Part shown: positions 6,130 through 12,914 of the stretch, piece by piece
How the letters are laid out: each line of letters opens with the position of its first letter
How positions within the stretch are numbered: the first letter of the stretch is position 1
Assembly (NCBI GenBank): GCA_913056285.1
Contig: CAJXNE010000027.1
Span: 1 to 16,109 of the forward strand
Direction: 5' to 3'
Origin: an uncultured Zetaproteobacteria bacterium
Lineage (GTDB): Bacteria > Pseudomonadota > Zetaproteobacteria > Mariprofundales > Mariprofundaceae
Length of the DNA stretch: 16,109 nt
The notes under the pieces: model-generated
Database searches by the model: none
Told to the model about the DNA's origin: nothing
Seen by the model: only the letters and a program-made list of their open reading frames with translations
Translations under genes and position numbers: made by a program

Positions 6130-6744
6130 TCATTTTTTCTTTTTTTTGTTAATGACGCCTTTCAAATAGGCCATTTTTCCCGATGGCATCTTCACTTTCA
6201 ACCATCCCTTTGCGCCAGTTCTATGGGCATCCAGTCTTGCACCTGCCCTATACCAACCCAAACGCTTTGATTGAACGGTAGGTTTGGCGCGCAGATTGTG
6301 AAGGTTACCTCGCTGGAATTTTGCATGGGCAGGCAACTTTTTCAATTCAGCCTTGATCATCTGGATGATAGCGCGCTCCACCGAATCTTTTCTCATGGTG
6401 GATCTCACCTTAACATATACCGTCGTCAAATGTTCCGTCTGTTTGGTCAGGGTTATTTCTCCATCCAGTTTATTGCTATTGAGCGCGATGTCATAGCCGC
6501 CATCATCCAATATTTCCAGCATATCAACATCAAGCTGCATTTCTTTCAGTGAACGCTGGGTAGCGGCCAGCAACCGATGCATACTGGCAGCGAAGCTTTC
6601 TTCCTCACCTGAAAACTGATCGGCCACCACGCCATACATAGCGCCCGGAATGGCAGATACAGCAGCTACGCCTGCACAGCTGGATAGCCACAGTGTACTC
6701 AGCACTGCCACGATATAAGCTGGGCGGAACTTCATTCGCCCCAT
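6130..6744 (-). CDS. DUF3568-like lipoprotein with C-terminal SH3 domain
   Basis: Predicted lipoprotein, role unknown. A basic N-terminus and hydrophobic stretch end in the lipobox LSSC, giving lipidated C23. Residues about 24-125 look like DUF3568: small-residue AGVAAVSAIPGA, then SMHRLLAATQRSLKEM, a beta-rich part, and VKVRSTMRKDSVERAIIQMI. Residues about 145-198 resemble a bacterial SH3 domain (NLRAKPTVQSKRLGWYRAGA, then GWLKVKMPSGKMAYLKG), suggesting contact with peptidoglycan or a periplasmic protein. The ATG at 6744 has GAGG upstream; the ATG at 6735 would overlap the ubiX stop as ATGA and also has a G-rich site. The C-terminus is five lysines from an A-rich tract holding a slippery heptamer. 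It sits between ubiX and ubiK in one transcription unit. Confidence 0.82.
   Translation of the reverse strand: MGRMKFRPAYIVAVLSTLWLSSCAGVAAVSAIPGAMYGVVADQFSGEEESFAASMHRLLAATQRSLKEMQLDVDMLEILDDGGYDIALNSNKLDGEITLTKQTEHLTTVYVKVRSTMRKDSVERAIIQMIKAELKKLPAHAKFQRGNLHNLRAKPTVQSKRLGWYRAGARLDAHRTGAKGWLKVKMPSGKMAYLKGVINKKKKK
6139..6145 (-). other. In-frame A-AAA-AAG slippery heptamer near the lipoprotein stop
   Basis: The last codons of the lipoprotein gene are AAC AAA AAA AAG AAA AAA TGA. The phase A-AAA-AAG is that of the -1 frameshift site of E. coli dnaX. After a -1 shift, reading passes the normal stop and ends at a TGA (6106-6104) that overlaps the ubiK ATG as ATGA. The sequence and frame are certain; use of the site is speculation. 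Confidence 0.4.
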
Positions 6745-7343
6745 TTTTGGGCCTCGGGATTGGCAAAATCAAGGTGATCAAGAACGCGATCCACCAGAAA
6801 ATTAATGATATCGTCCAGTGTTTCCGGCCTGTGATAAAAGCCGGGCATAGCCGGTATGATGTCGGTACCCATACGGGAAAGTTTAAGCATGTTTTCAAGG
6901 TGAATACTGGATAAAGGTGTTTCCCGAGGCACAAGAATCAATTGTCTGCGTTCTTTGAGCATCACATCGGCGGCTCGTTCAATCAGATTATCCGAAGCGC
7001 CACTGGCAATGCGGGCCAACGTCCCCATGGAGCACGGAATAACGACCATTTTCTTAATCCCCGCCGAACCTGATGCGGCAGGAGAAAACCAGTCATCAAG
7101 CGTATAGCAGCGCATCAGATCACCAGAAACATTCAAATACTCAGCCAGAGCAGGTGTCAACGATGCCATTTCAGGTAAGCTCAGGTCGGCTTCCTGTTTC
7201 AATACCACGCGGGCCGCATCGGATAACAGGATATGTTGAAATATCCCGGCATTGGCCAGGCGCTGGATCAGGCGCAGCGCATAGGCTGCACCGGAAGCGC
7301 CGGTGATGGCGACAATGACAGATTCATGTGTAGCTGATTTCAT
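6732..7343 (-). CDS. ubiX: Flavin prenyltransferase UbiX
   Basis: Joins a dimethylallyl group to FMN to make the prenylated FMN used by UbiD-type decarboxylases in ubiquinone synthesis; no ubiD is in the window. The Rossmann-like FMN site starts with ITGASGAAYALRL (13-25). S41, the PCSMGTLARI segment (103-112), and ERRQLILVPRETPLSSIHLENML (131-153), with the conserved Arg-Glu at 140-141, are all present, as is PGFYHRP (167-173) near the C-terminus. At 203 residues the length is normal. The ribosome site is poor (GAGG about 11 bases away). A 15-base-pair palindrome lies 30 bases upstream. The stop overlaps the following lipoprotein gene. Confidence 0.95.
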   Translation of the reverse strand: MKSATHESVIVAITGASGAAYALRLIQRLANAGIFQHILLSDAARVVLKQEADLSLPEMASLTPALAEYLNVSGDLMRCYTLDDWFSPAASGSAGIKKMVVIPCSMGTLARIASGASDNLIERAADVMLKERRQLILVPRETPLSSIHLENMLKLSRMGTDIIPAMPGFYHRPETLDDIINFLVDRVLDHLDFANPEAQKWGE

Positions 7344-7372
7344 AAACTATGTGGCCTCATCACTTTTTCTCT

Positions 7373-7411
7373 TGAATAACAACATGACGGATTCTATCAT
7401 GTTGTTATTCA
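7373..7411. repeat. Perfect 15-bp inverted repeat upstream of ubiX
   Basis: Bases 7373-7387 are the exact reverse complement of 7397-7411, with a nine-base loop. The stem is AT-rich and no T-run follows on either strand, so it is not a standard terminator. It lies between lptB and ubiX, 30 bases before the ubiX start, and could be an operator, an mRNA hairpin controlling ubiX, or a transcript-stabilising stem. Confidence 0.7.
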
Positions 7412-7464
7412 TTCGTTGGATTTTCGCAACGCGATATACGTCGCTATTCATGCAAATTTAAACG

Positions 7465-7506
7465 GTTTTTCAACAGGATACTATATCTGTTATCACATTG
7501 AAAAAC
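7465..7506. repeat. Imperfect hairpin across the lptB stop codon
   Basis: GTTTTTCAA (7465-7473) pairs with TTGAAAAAC (7498-7506), and inside it AACAG and CTGTT pair again. The structure overlaps the last codons of lptB and its TGA. There is no U-run, so it may protect the end of the LPS operon mRNA or cause partial termination. Confidence 0.4.
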
Positions 7507-8221
7507 TTTCACCCAGGTATAAACGGCGCGCATCCGGATGATTGATAATTTCATCGGCGCTGCCATGCACCAGAATCTGGCCGGAATTCATCAGATAAGC
7601 ATGATCGCAGATGGATAATGTATCCCGTACATTATGATCGGTAATCAGAACACCAATGTCCTTGCTGCGCAATTCGGCGATAATATGCTGGATATCTTCC
7701 ACCGCAATCGGGTCAACGCCCGCAAAGGGCTCATCAAGCAACAGGAATTTTGGCTTAGTGACCAGCGCACGGGCAATTTCCGTACGCCGGCGCTGACCGC
7801 CGGACAGGGTAAATGCCTTCTGATGTTGCACCGCCTCAATACCCAAATCAACCAGCAGAGCTTCCAACTCCTCTTCAACCTGGATATCCGGCATATTCAG
7901 TGTTTCAAAAATAGCCAGCAGATTCTGGCGCACTGTCAGTTTACGAAAAATACTCGCTTCCTGCGGCAAATAACCAATCCCTCTGCGCGCGCGCAGATGC
8001 ATGGGTAAAGCGGTGATATCCTCATCATCCAGACTGACCTTGCCATCATCGGCAGCAATCAGGCCGCAGACCATGTAAAAGCTGGTGGTTTTGCCTGCCC
8101 CGTTCGGCCCAAGCAGACCAATGCACTGACCGGAATGGACATCGATACCGACATGATTTACAACCTGCTTGTTGCGGTAGCTTTTACACAAGCCTGTTGC
8201 TGAAAGATGGTGCGTGCTCAC
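7493..8221 (-). CDS. lptB: LPS export ABC transporter ATP-binding protein LptB
   Basis: Cytoplasmic ATPase that drives extraction of LPS from the inner membrane together with LptF/LptG (not in this window) and LptC. Motifs are complete: Walker A GPNGAGKTT (38-46), Q87, signature LSGGQRRR (139-146), Walker B with D163-E164, and switch H196. LptB hallmarks include RRGIGYLPQEASIFRKLTV (79-97) and LLLDEPFAGVDPIAVEDIQ (160-178). Length, 242, matches E. coli (241). The start is GTG, overlapping the lptA stop as GTGA, which indicates translational coupling. In E. coli rpoN follows lptB; here it does not, and the next gene is ubiX after a 149-base palindromic gap. Confidence 0.97.
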   Translation of the reverse strand: MSTHHLSATGLCKSYRNKQVVNHVGIDVHSGQCIGLLGPNGAGKTTSFYMVCGLIAADDGKVSLDDEDITALPMHLRARRGIGYLPQEASIFRKLTVRQNLLAIFETLNMPDIQVEEELEALLVDLGIEAVQHQKAFTLSGGQRRRTEIARALVTKPKFLLLDEPFAGVDPIAVEDIQHIIAELRSKDIGVLITDHNVRDTLSICDHAYLMNSGQILVHGSADEIINHPDARRLYLGESFSM

Positions 8222-8715
8222 GGCTGTTTACCTGTGTCGGGTAACAGATTGCTGCTGCTATCGCCGGATTCGATGGTCATATGCGTTCTGCCGCCTTTGG
8301 ACGGCAGCACAACGGTTTTATCCCTGGTCATATCATGCGTAATTTTCTCGCCTTCAACACGGTTGCCATCCTGCTCCAGCACAGCATTTCCAATCAGCAT
8401 CAGGGAGTTTTTAGCTTGATTCAGCACTGCCTTGTCGGCAGTACCCCGGGCTTTGCCATGGTGTAGCCGGATATTGCCAAATGCTTCAGCGCGATCGATC
8501 CCCTTATCCTTATAATAAACCACCAGACGATCACAATCGAGTTCAAAATCGTCCCTGACCAGATGTACTTGCTCGGTGAAAATGACCTGACTTGTTTTGT
8601 GATAGACAGTCATTTTGCCTGATTCAATCTGCACGACTCCAGCCCACAGTCTGGCTGGCATAAAACCGATCATCAGCATAACGATGATCGGCAACAGCAT
8701 ACGTTGAATAGTCAT
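8218..8715 (-). CDS. lptA: LPS transport periplasmic protein LptA
   Basis: Periplasmic OstA-type beta-jellyroll protein whose head-to-tail units form the bridge that carries LPS from LptC to LptD. An N-terminal signal peptide (residues 1-25, ending RLWA) is followed by the OstA fold from about 27 to 145, with family-typical stretches ESGKMTVYHKTSQVIFTEQV (about 31-50) and ALNQAKNSLMLIGNAVLEQD-like strand repeats. The C-terminal Ser/Asp-rich tail is variable in this family. Length, 165, is close to E. coli LptA (185). GGGAG sits seven bases before the ATG. It overlaps lptC (ATGA) before it and lptB (GTGA) after it. The call rests on fold-type motifs plus the fixed kdsC-lptC-lptA-lptB order. 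Confidence 0.94.
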   Translation of the reverse strand: MTIQRMLLPIIVMLMIGFMPARLWAGVVQIESGKMTVYHKTSQVIFTEQVHLVRDDFELDCDRLVVYYKDKGIDRAEAFGNIRLHHGKARGTADKAVLNQAKNSLMLIGNAVLEQDGNRVEGEKITHDMTRDKTVVLPSKGGRTHMTIESGDSSSNLLPDTGKQP

Positions 8716-9284
8716 TTTGATACTCCCTGCCAGGCTACGTCCGTATCCTCAATCCAGATTCCGTCTTCTACATTGACCTCTTCAGTAGCCCGATGCAAGT
8801 GCATATTTTTCCCATGCGCCTTAATCGTTTTTCCCCAAAGCCTGAATGTTCCGGGAACCTGAATTTCATCCTTTCCACTGTCGTAGATCAGCAATTCGTT
8901 CTGCATTGTCCAGTCGTCAAAAAACACCATGACATGATCCTCGAAACGCACATTGCGCTGGACAGCTTCAAACCATGCCTGCCTGCTTTTAATTTTGATT
9001 TCCTTCCCGTTTTCCGTATACAGGTTCAGAACAGGATTGCTTAAGCGCATTTTACCATCCAGTTGCTGGCTGGCTTCATCTGCCCGTAACTGCCATGTAA
9101 TTTTTCCATCTTTTCGTTCAACGATCACCGGGCTTTCCACCTGGGTTTTCGGCTCTTCTATTGTTTTGGCTGGCTCAGCCTGTTTTGGCCCACCGGTTTG
9201 CATCAACACAATCGCAACGACAATGCTACCCAGTGAAATAAGCAGACTGCCCCATTTCAGGCTGCGCCATGTTTTTGTTTGCAT
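8712..9284 (-). CDS. lptC: LPS export system protein LptC
   Basis: Bitopic inner-membrane protein that receives LPS from LptB2FG and passes it to LptA. One transmembrane helix (about residues 11-28) precedes a periplasmic OstA-like domain containing GKITWQLRADEA and GKEIKIKSRQAWFE. I chose the ATG at 9284: it gives 190 residues (E. coli 191), puts the helix at the very N-terminus as expected, and leaves a 13-base gap after kdsC. The reading frame stays open to an ATG at 9365, but that would add 27 residues and overlap kdsC by 68 bases. Neither start has a strong ribosome site. The stop overlaps the lptA start as ATGA. Confidence 0.92.
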   Translation of the reverse strand: MQTKTWRSLKWGSLLISLGSIVVAIVLMQTGGPKQAEPAKTIEEPKTQVESPVIVERKDGKITWQLRADEASQQLDGKMRLSNPVLNLYTENGKEIKIKSRQAWFEAVQRNVRFEDHVMVFFDDWTMQNELLIYDSGKDEIQVPGTFRLWGKTIKAHGKNMHLHRATEEVNVEDGIWIEDTDVAWQGVSK

Positions 9285-9297
9285 CGGTTGTCTGTAT

Positions 9298-9909
9298 TTA
9301 ATCTGGCTGGTGATGCCAGCCGCAATCAGATGACGTCGTGTGATAGCGCGATTCAATGACATCATCCCATGCTCCTGTTGCCAGTATCAGGCCTTCAGCA
9401 GCTTGCCGAATCGCGCCGTGCCCGCCGCCCTCATCTGAAACCCAGTCCACATGAGAACATACTGCATGATGCGCATCGGCAGGCGCCAGACTCAGAGCGC
9501 ATAGATACATCGGCGGCAAATCCAGCACATCATCACCCATCATGGCGCAGTGTTCAGCCGCAATGCCCGATTCCTGTTCCAGACTGGCCAAACCTTCAGC
9601 CTTGTTCAAACAGCCCTGTATGACAAACTCGATACCCAGATCACGAGCGCGGACAGCCACGACTTCGGATGAGCGACCAGTCATAATGGCAATTTTAATA
9701 CCGGCGCGTTGCAACATTTTAATGCCGTGACCATCACGCACATTGAATGCTTTCCATTCATCGCCTCGCCCGTCCATCACAATGGAGCCATCGGTCATAA
9801 CGCCATCGACATCCAGAATCAGCATGCGGATATTGCTTGCCATACTGAACGGGAAATCATAGCCAATTCTCTGCCCCAGTTTATTCTGCGTTGCCGTTGT
9901 CAGAGTCAT
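9298..9909 (-). CDS. kdsC: 3-deoxy-D-manno-octulosonate 8-phosphate phosphatase KdsC
   Basis: Cytoplasmic HAD phosphatase that releases Kdo from Kdo-8-phosphate. HAD motifs: nucleophile and acid D33/D35 in LDVDGVMTDG (32-41), motif II T77 in IMTGRSS (75-81), K103 in NKAEGL, and motif III MGDDVLDLPPM (124-134). KdsC-type GGGHGAIRQ (161-169) closes the active site in the tetramer. This is a C0-type HAD without a cap, of family length plus about 15 residues at the C-terminus (YHTTSSDCGWHHQPD). The ATG overlaps the kdsD stop as ATGA and has AAGGAG eight bases upstream, so this start is preferred over the internal ATG at 9843. Confidence 0.95.
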   Translation of the reverse strand: MTLTTATQNKLGQRIGYDFPFSMASNIRMLILDVDGVMTDGSIVMDGRGDEWKAFNVRDGHGIKMLQRAGIKIAIMTGRSSEVVAVRARDLGIEFVIQGCLNKAEGLASLEQESGIAAEHCAMMGDDVLDLPPMYLCALSLAPADAHHAVCSHVDWVSDEGGGHGAIRQAAEGLILATGAWDDVIESRYHTTSSDCGWHHQPD

Positions 9910-10892
9910 CTGGCCTCTCCTTGTAAAATATCGTGCATGTGCACCACCCCAATCGCGCGTCCGGCTTCATCACAGACAAACAACACCATAATTTTCCGCA
10001 TTTCCATATCATGCAAAGCTTCACTGGCCAGCTTGTCTGCTGCAATCGTGGTCGGCTCGGGGTGCATATGAACACGCACCGGCGCTGTGATATCCAGATC
10101 ACCGGATTCGAGAATACGGCGCAAATCGCCATCGCTCAGGCAGCCGATCAGTTTACCATGCTCAATGATGCCGGTAATACCGAGGCGGTGGCTGCTCATA
10201 CTCATAATCGCATCGCGTAAGGAGGCATCGGCTGTGACCAGCGGCAAAGCATCACCACGATGCATAACATCGGCCACGCGCAACAATTTACGGCCCAGAC
10301 TGCCAGCCGGATGCACGCGGGCAAAATCTTCTTCTTTAAAACCACGCTGTTTGAGTACGACAACCGCCAGTGCATCTCCCAGAGCCAAAGTGGCTGTGGT
10401 GGATGCAGTCGGCGCCAGATTCAGCGGGCAGGCTTCCTTATCAACGGGAATGTGTAGCACCACATCGGCATATCGGGCCAGTGTCGATTCAGGATTGCCG
10501 GTGATGGCGATGACCCTTGCGCCACGGCGGCGAATTTCGGGCAGCAAGCCACACACTTCGGCTGTTTCGCCGCTATGCGATAAAGCGAGCACCGCATCCT
10601 GCCCGGTGATCATGCCCAGATCGCCATGTTGCGCTTCCGCCGCATGCACAAAAAAAGCAGGTGTGCCGGTAGAAGCAAATGTAGCGGCAATTTTTTTTGC
10701 GATGATGCCGGACTTGCCCATGCCGACGACCACCAAACGACCTTCCAGCTTCAAAATAGTATCGATGGCCTGCAAAAAAGCCGACCCCAGCACTTCATGC
10801 TGGGCCTGGATGGCGGCAATTTCGATATCCAGAACCCGGTGAGCCTTGTCCAGCCATGTTTGCTGCTGTGGCGTAATCGTTGATTGATTCAT
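9906..10892 (-). CDS. kdsD: D-arabinose 5-phosphate isomerase KdsD/KpsF
   Basis: Converts ribulose-5-phosphate to arabinose-5-phosphate, the first committed input to Kdo. A SIS domain (about 40-185) carries GMGKSG (57-62), HAAEAQHGDLGM (83-94), SHSGET (105-110) and the closing FARVHPAGSLGR (190-201). The residues equivalent to E. coli K59, E111, E152 and H193 are K60, E112, E153 and H194. Two CBS domains follow (about 207-325), as in the long form of the family (328 residues in E. coli, 328 here). It starts eight bases after the M23 peptidase gene ends and overlaps kdsC by four bases. kdsD rather than kpsF is preferred because of the kdsC-lptCAB context. Confidence 0.96.
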   Translation of the reverse strand: MNQSTITPQQQTWLDKAHRVLDIEIAAIQAQHEVLGSAFLQAIDTILKLEGRLVVVGMGKSGIIAKKIAATFASTGTPAFFVHAAEAQHGDLGMITGQDAVLALSHSGETAEVCGLLPEIRRRGARVIAITGNPESTLARYADVVLHIPVDKEACPLNLAPTASTTATLALGDALAVVVLKQRGFKEEDFARVHPAGSLGRKLLRVADVMHRGDALPLVTADASLRDAIMSMSSHRLGITGIIEHGKLIGCLSDGDLRRILESGDLDITAPVRVHMHPEPTTIAADKLASEALHDMEMRKIMVLFVCDEAGRAIGVVHMHDILQGEAR

Positions 10893-10899
10893 GCGTATC

Positions 10900-12282
10900 T
10901 TAACCCCAGTTCACAGCAGACGATGATTGCTTTAACAGACCCAACAAAGGGGCGGTTTGCTGCATAAAACGATCGCGTTCCGCTTTTGCGACAGGTCTGG
11001 CGGGTGGATGTTTTACAGTCAATGGATTGACTGCCCGGCCACGCACACGAAACTCAAAATGAAGATGCGGGCCGGTAGCCAGCCCGGACATGCCGACGTA
11101 ACCGATCACTTGCCCCTGCCGGACATGCTTGCCCCTTTTCATACCACGCGCAAAACGGCTCATATGCGCATAGGCGGTAGAATGTTGGCGATTATTGTGC
11201 CGAATCAGAATAAAGCGGCCATAGCCGTGTTTCCAGCCTTTGAAGGCGATATAGCCCTCACCGATGGCATGCACAGGCGTACCTCGCGGCGCGGCATAAT
11301 CGACGCCGCGATGGGCGCGGGTATAGCCAAGGATCGGGTGTTTGCGGCGCAGCGTGAAGCGGGATGAAATGCGCGTGAATTTAACCGGCGCTTTCAGATA
11401 GGCCTTGCGCATGCTTTTGCCATCCGGCGTAAAATAATTTACGTCGCCATTGATCTGCTGATAACGGATTGCCTGATACTGCTTGCCCTGATTGACGAAT
11501 CGGGCGGCAAGTATACTGCTCTCCAGAGGTTTACCTTCATCATCAAAGCGTTCTTCATAGATCACCTTGAAAGTATCGCCACTGCGCATATCGCGCGCGA
11601 AATCAATATCCCATGAGAAAATATTGACCAGGTTCATGGTGGTGCGCTGGTCCATACCGGCGCGCTCAGAAGAGCCAAACAGACTGCCGGTAATGGTTCC
11701 CGATGCGATACGCTGTCGGGAGAATATCTTACGTTTTTCAACACTGGCCTGCCAGTCATGCGTGCCCGCATCCTGATGCAAATGCAGGCGTTCGCGGGCA
11801 TCCATATTGTAATAAAAATCAGTGCCTGTGGCATTATCAACGCGCTTAAAAACCTGACCGACGCGCACACTTTTCAACTGATAGCTGGCATTTGCGGCCA
11901 ACACCATACGATGGCTTTCCACATTACCAAAGCCAAGGCGCTGTAGTACGGCAACGGCATTATCTCCCGAGTGAAGACGTTCACTGCGAATGCGCGAAGC
12001 CGGAGTGATCGCACTCGGGTGTAAATCTGCCTGTAGCCACTCTTCGTGCGGTATACTCATGCGCGCGCGCGCATCCTGGCCAGCGCCACCGATAAACAGC
12101 AGGATTAGCATAAACCCGGCCAGCGCGCCCAACAGCGGGTACCAGCGAGCTGAGGGAAACGAAAGCCTGGCAGCCTTATTCTTTTTCACGCCATCAGGGC
12201 TGGCTAACGGTTTATCCGGGAAACCATCCGAAAAACCATCTGAAAAATCGTCTGAAAAATCTTTTTTAGATCTGTTGGGCAC
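10900..12282 (-). CDS. M23 family metalloendopeptidase, membrane-anchored (MepM-like)
   Basis: Predicted peptidoglycan endopeptidase facing the periplasm. A cytoplasmic tail of about 48 residues precedes one transmembrane helix (about 49-66). A mid-region of the MepM type follows (SGDNAVAVLQRLGF at 105-118, and NIFSWDIDFARDMRSGDTFKVI at 220-241). The LytM/M23 domain is at about 300-420. Zinc and catalytic residues are all present: H324 and D328 in HRGVD, H373 in YAH, H406 and H408 in GPHLHFE. So it should be active rather than a degenerate EnvC-type activator. The start is GTG with AAGGAG five bases upstream. The tail contains a four-unit tandem repeat. It heads the kds-lpt operon, and YajQ is divergent. 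Confidence 0.93.
   Translation of the reverse strand: MPNRSKKDFSDDFSDGFSDGFPDKPLASPDGVKKNKAARLSFPSARWYPLLGALAGFMLILLFIGGAGQDARARMSIPHEEWLQADLHPSAITPASRIRSERLHSGDNAVAVLQRLGFGNVESHRMVLAANASYQLKSVRVGQVFKRVDNATGTDFYYNMDARERLHLHQDAGTHDWQASVEKRKIFSRQRIASGTITGSLFGSSERAGMDQRTTMNLVNIFSWDIDFARDMRSGDTFKVIYEERFDDEGKPLESSILAARFVNQGKQYQAIRYQQINGDVNYFTPDGKSMRKAYLKAPVKFTRISSRFTLRRKHPILGYTRAHRGVDYAAPRGTPVHAIGEGYIAFKGWKHGYGRFILIRHNNRQHSTAYAHMSRFARGMKRGKHVRQGQVIGYVGMSGLATGPHLHFEFRVRGRAVNPLTVKHPPARPVAKAERDRFMQQTAPLLGLLKQSSSAVNWG
12214..12261 (-). repeat. Four 12-bp tandem repeats in the peptidase gene
   Basis: Four consecutive 12-base units in frame encode DFSD, DFSD, GFSD and GFPD (residues 8-23). The units are GATTTTTCAGAC, GATTTTTCAGAT, GGTTTTTCGGAT and GGTTTCCCGGAT, with divergence increasing toward the 3' end. 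Since 12 is a multiple of three, gain or loss of a unit would change the length of the cytoplasmic tail without breaking the frame. Confidence 0.8.
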
Positions 12283-12303
12283 AATATCTCCTTGCGGCTG
12301 CCA

Positions 12304-12331
12304 AGCTTAAGTCCGCCTCATTGCTTGTCAA
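12304..12331 (-). promoter_or_regulatory. Possible promoter of the peptidase-kds-lpt operon
   Basis: A consensus TTGACA on the minus strand (12331-12326) is followed 16 bases later by TAAGCT (12309-12304), a poor -10 with three of six matches. The position, about 20 bases before the GTG start at 12282, is suitable. The -35 is strong, but the -10 makes this tentative. Confidence 0.35.
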
Positions 12332-12384
12332 AGTTTGAAACGGCAGCATTTCGCTCCCAAACAGTAGATCAGCAGGAGTGGAAC

Positions 12385-12870
12385 ATGCCCAGTTTTGATA
12401 TTGTCAGCGAAACCGATATGCAGGAAATGAGCAATGCAGTAAATCAGGTGGTCAAAGAAATCACCACCCGTTATGATTTCAAGGGTAGTAAAGCCAGTAT
12501 TGAGCTGGCTGATAACAGCATCACAGTGGTCGGTGATGATATCAATAAACTTAATACCGTCACAGAGATTCTGCGCGCCAAACTGGTACGCCGCAAACTC
12601 GAAGCATCCTGTCTTGAATATCAGGAAGCCGAAGATGCCAGCGGCGGATGCAAGCGACAGCTTATTCTGATTAAACAAGGTGTGAGTATTGAACTGGCAA
12701 AGAAAATCGTCAAAGCTATCAAACAAGAAAAGATGAAGGTACAAGCTTCCATTCAGGGAGAGCAAGTGCGCGTGACCGGAAAAAAACGCGATGATCTGCA
12801 AGCAGTCATGGCGCTGGTGCGTGGCATGGACAGTGACAGGCCGTTGTCCTTCTCTAATTTCCGGGATTGA
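12385..12870 (+). CDS. yajQ: YajQ family nucleotide-binding protein (UPF0234)
   Basis: Small cytoplasmic protein with two RRM-like ferredoxin folds; homologues bind nucleotides, and a Xanthomonas homologue binds cyclic di-GMP. The 161 residues match the family (E. coli 163). Diagnostic are MPSFDIVSE at the N-terminus, EITTRYDFKGSKASIEL (25-41), LIKQGVSIELAKKIVKAIK (about 94-113) and VTGKKRDDLQAVM. The ATG at 12385 is chosen because the conserved N-terminus begins there and AGGAG lies six bases before it; the frame stays open further upstream to 12292, but that part is unlike the family. Its promoter must lie in the 102 bases shared with the divergent peptidase gene; I see no clear one. Confidence 0.94.
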   Translation: MPSFDIVSETDMQEMSNAVNQVVKEITTRYDFKGSKASIELADNSITVVGDDINKLNTVTEILRAKLVRRKLEASCLEYQEAEDASGGCKRQLILIKQGVSIELAKKIVKAIKQEKMKVQASIQGEQVRVTGKKRDDLQAVMALVRGMDSDRPLSFSNFRD

Positions 12871-12914
12871 AGATCGTTGATCGGTGATACCTGCTTCGCT
12901 CTGCACTGCATCAC

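Noticed and set aside
7373..7411. Intrinsic terminator for lptB
   Set aside because: The stem is perfect but AT-rich and lacks a T-run on either strand, so it is recorded only as an inverted repeat.
9285..9365. Longer lptC start at 9365 (217 residues)
   Set aside because: It would overlap kdsC by 68 bases and place 27 non-family residues before the membrane helix; the ATG at 9284 gives the usual length.
10087..10842. 251-codon plus-strand open frame
   Set aside because: It is wholly antisense to kdsD, rich in Ser, Ala and Arg as shadow frames are, and kdsD is clearly the real gene.
12328..12906. 192-codon minus-strand open frame opposite yajQ
   Set aside because: It is antisense to a conserved yajQ with proper start and ribosome site; its residues have no recognisable family pattern.
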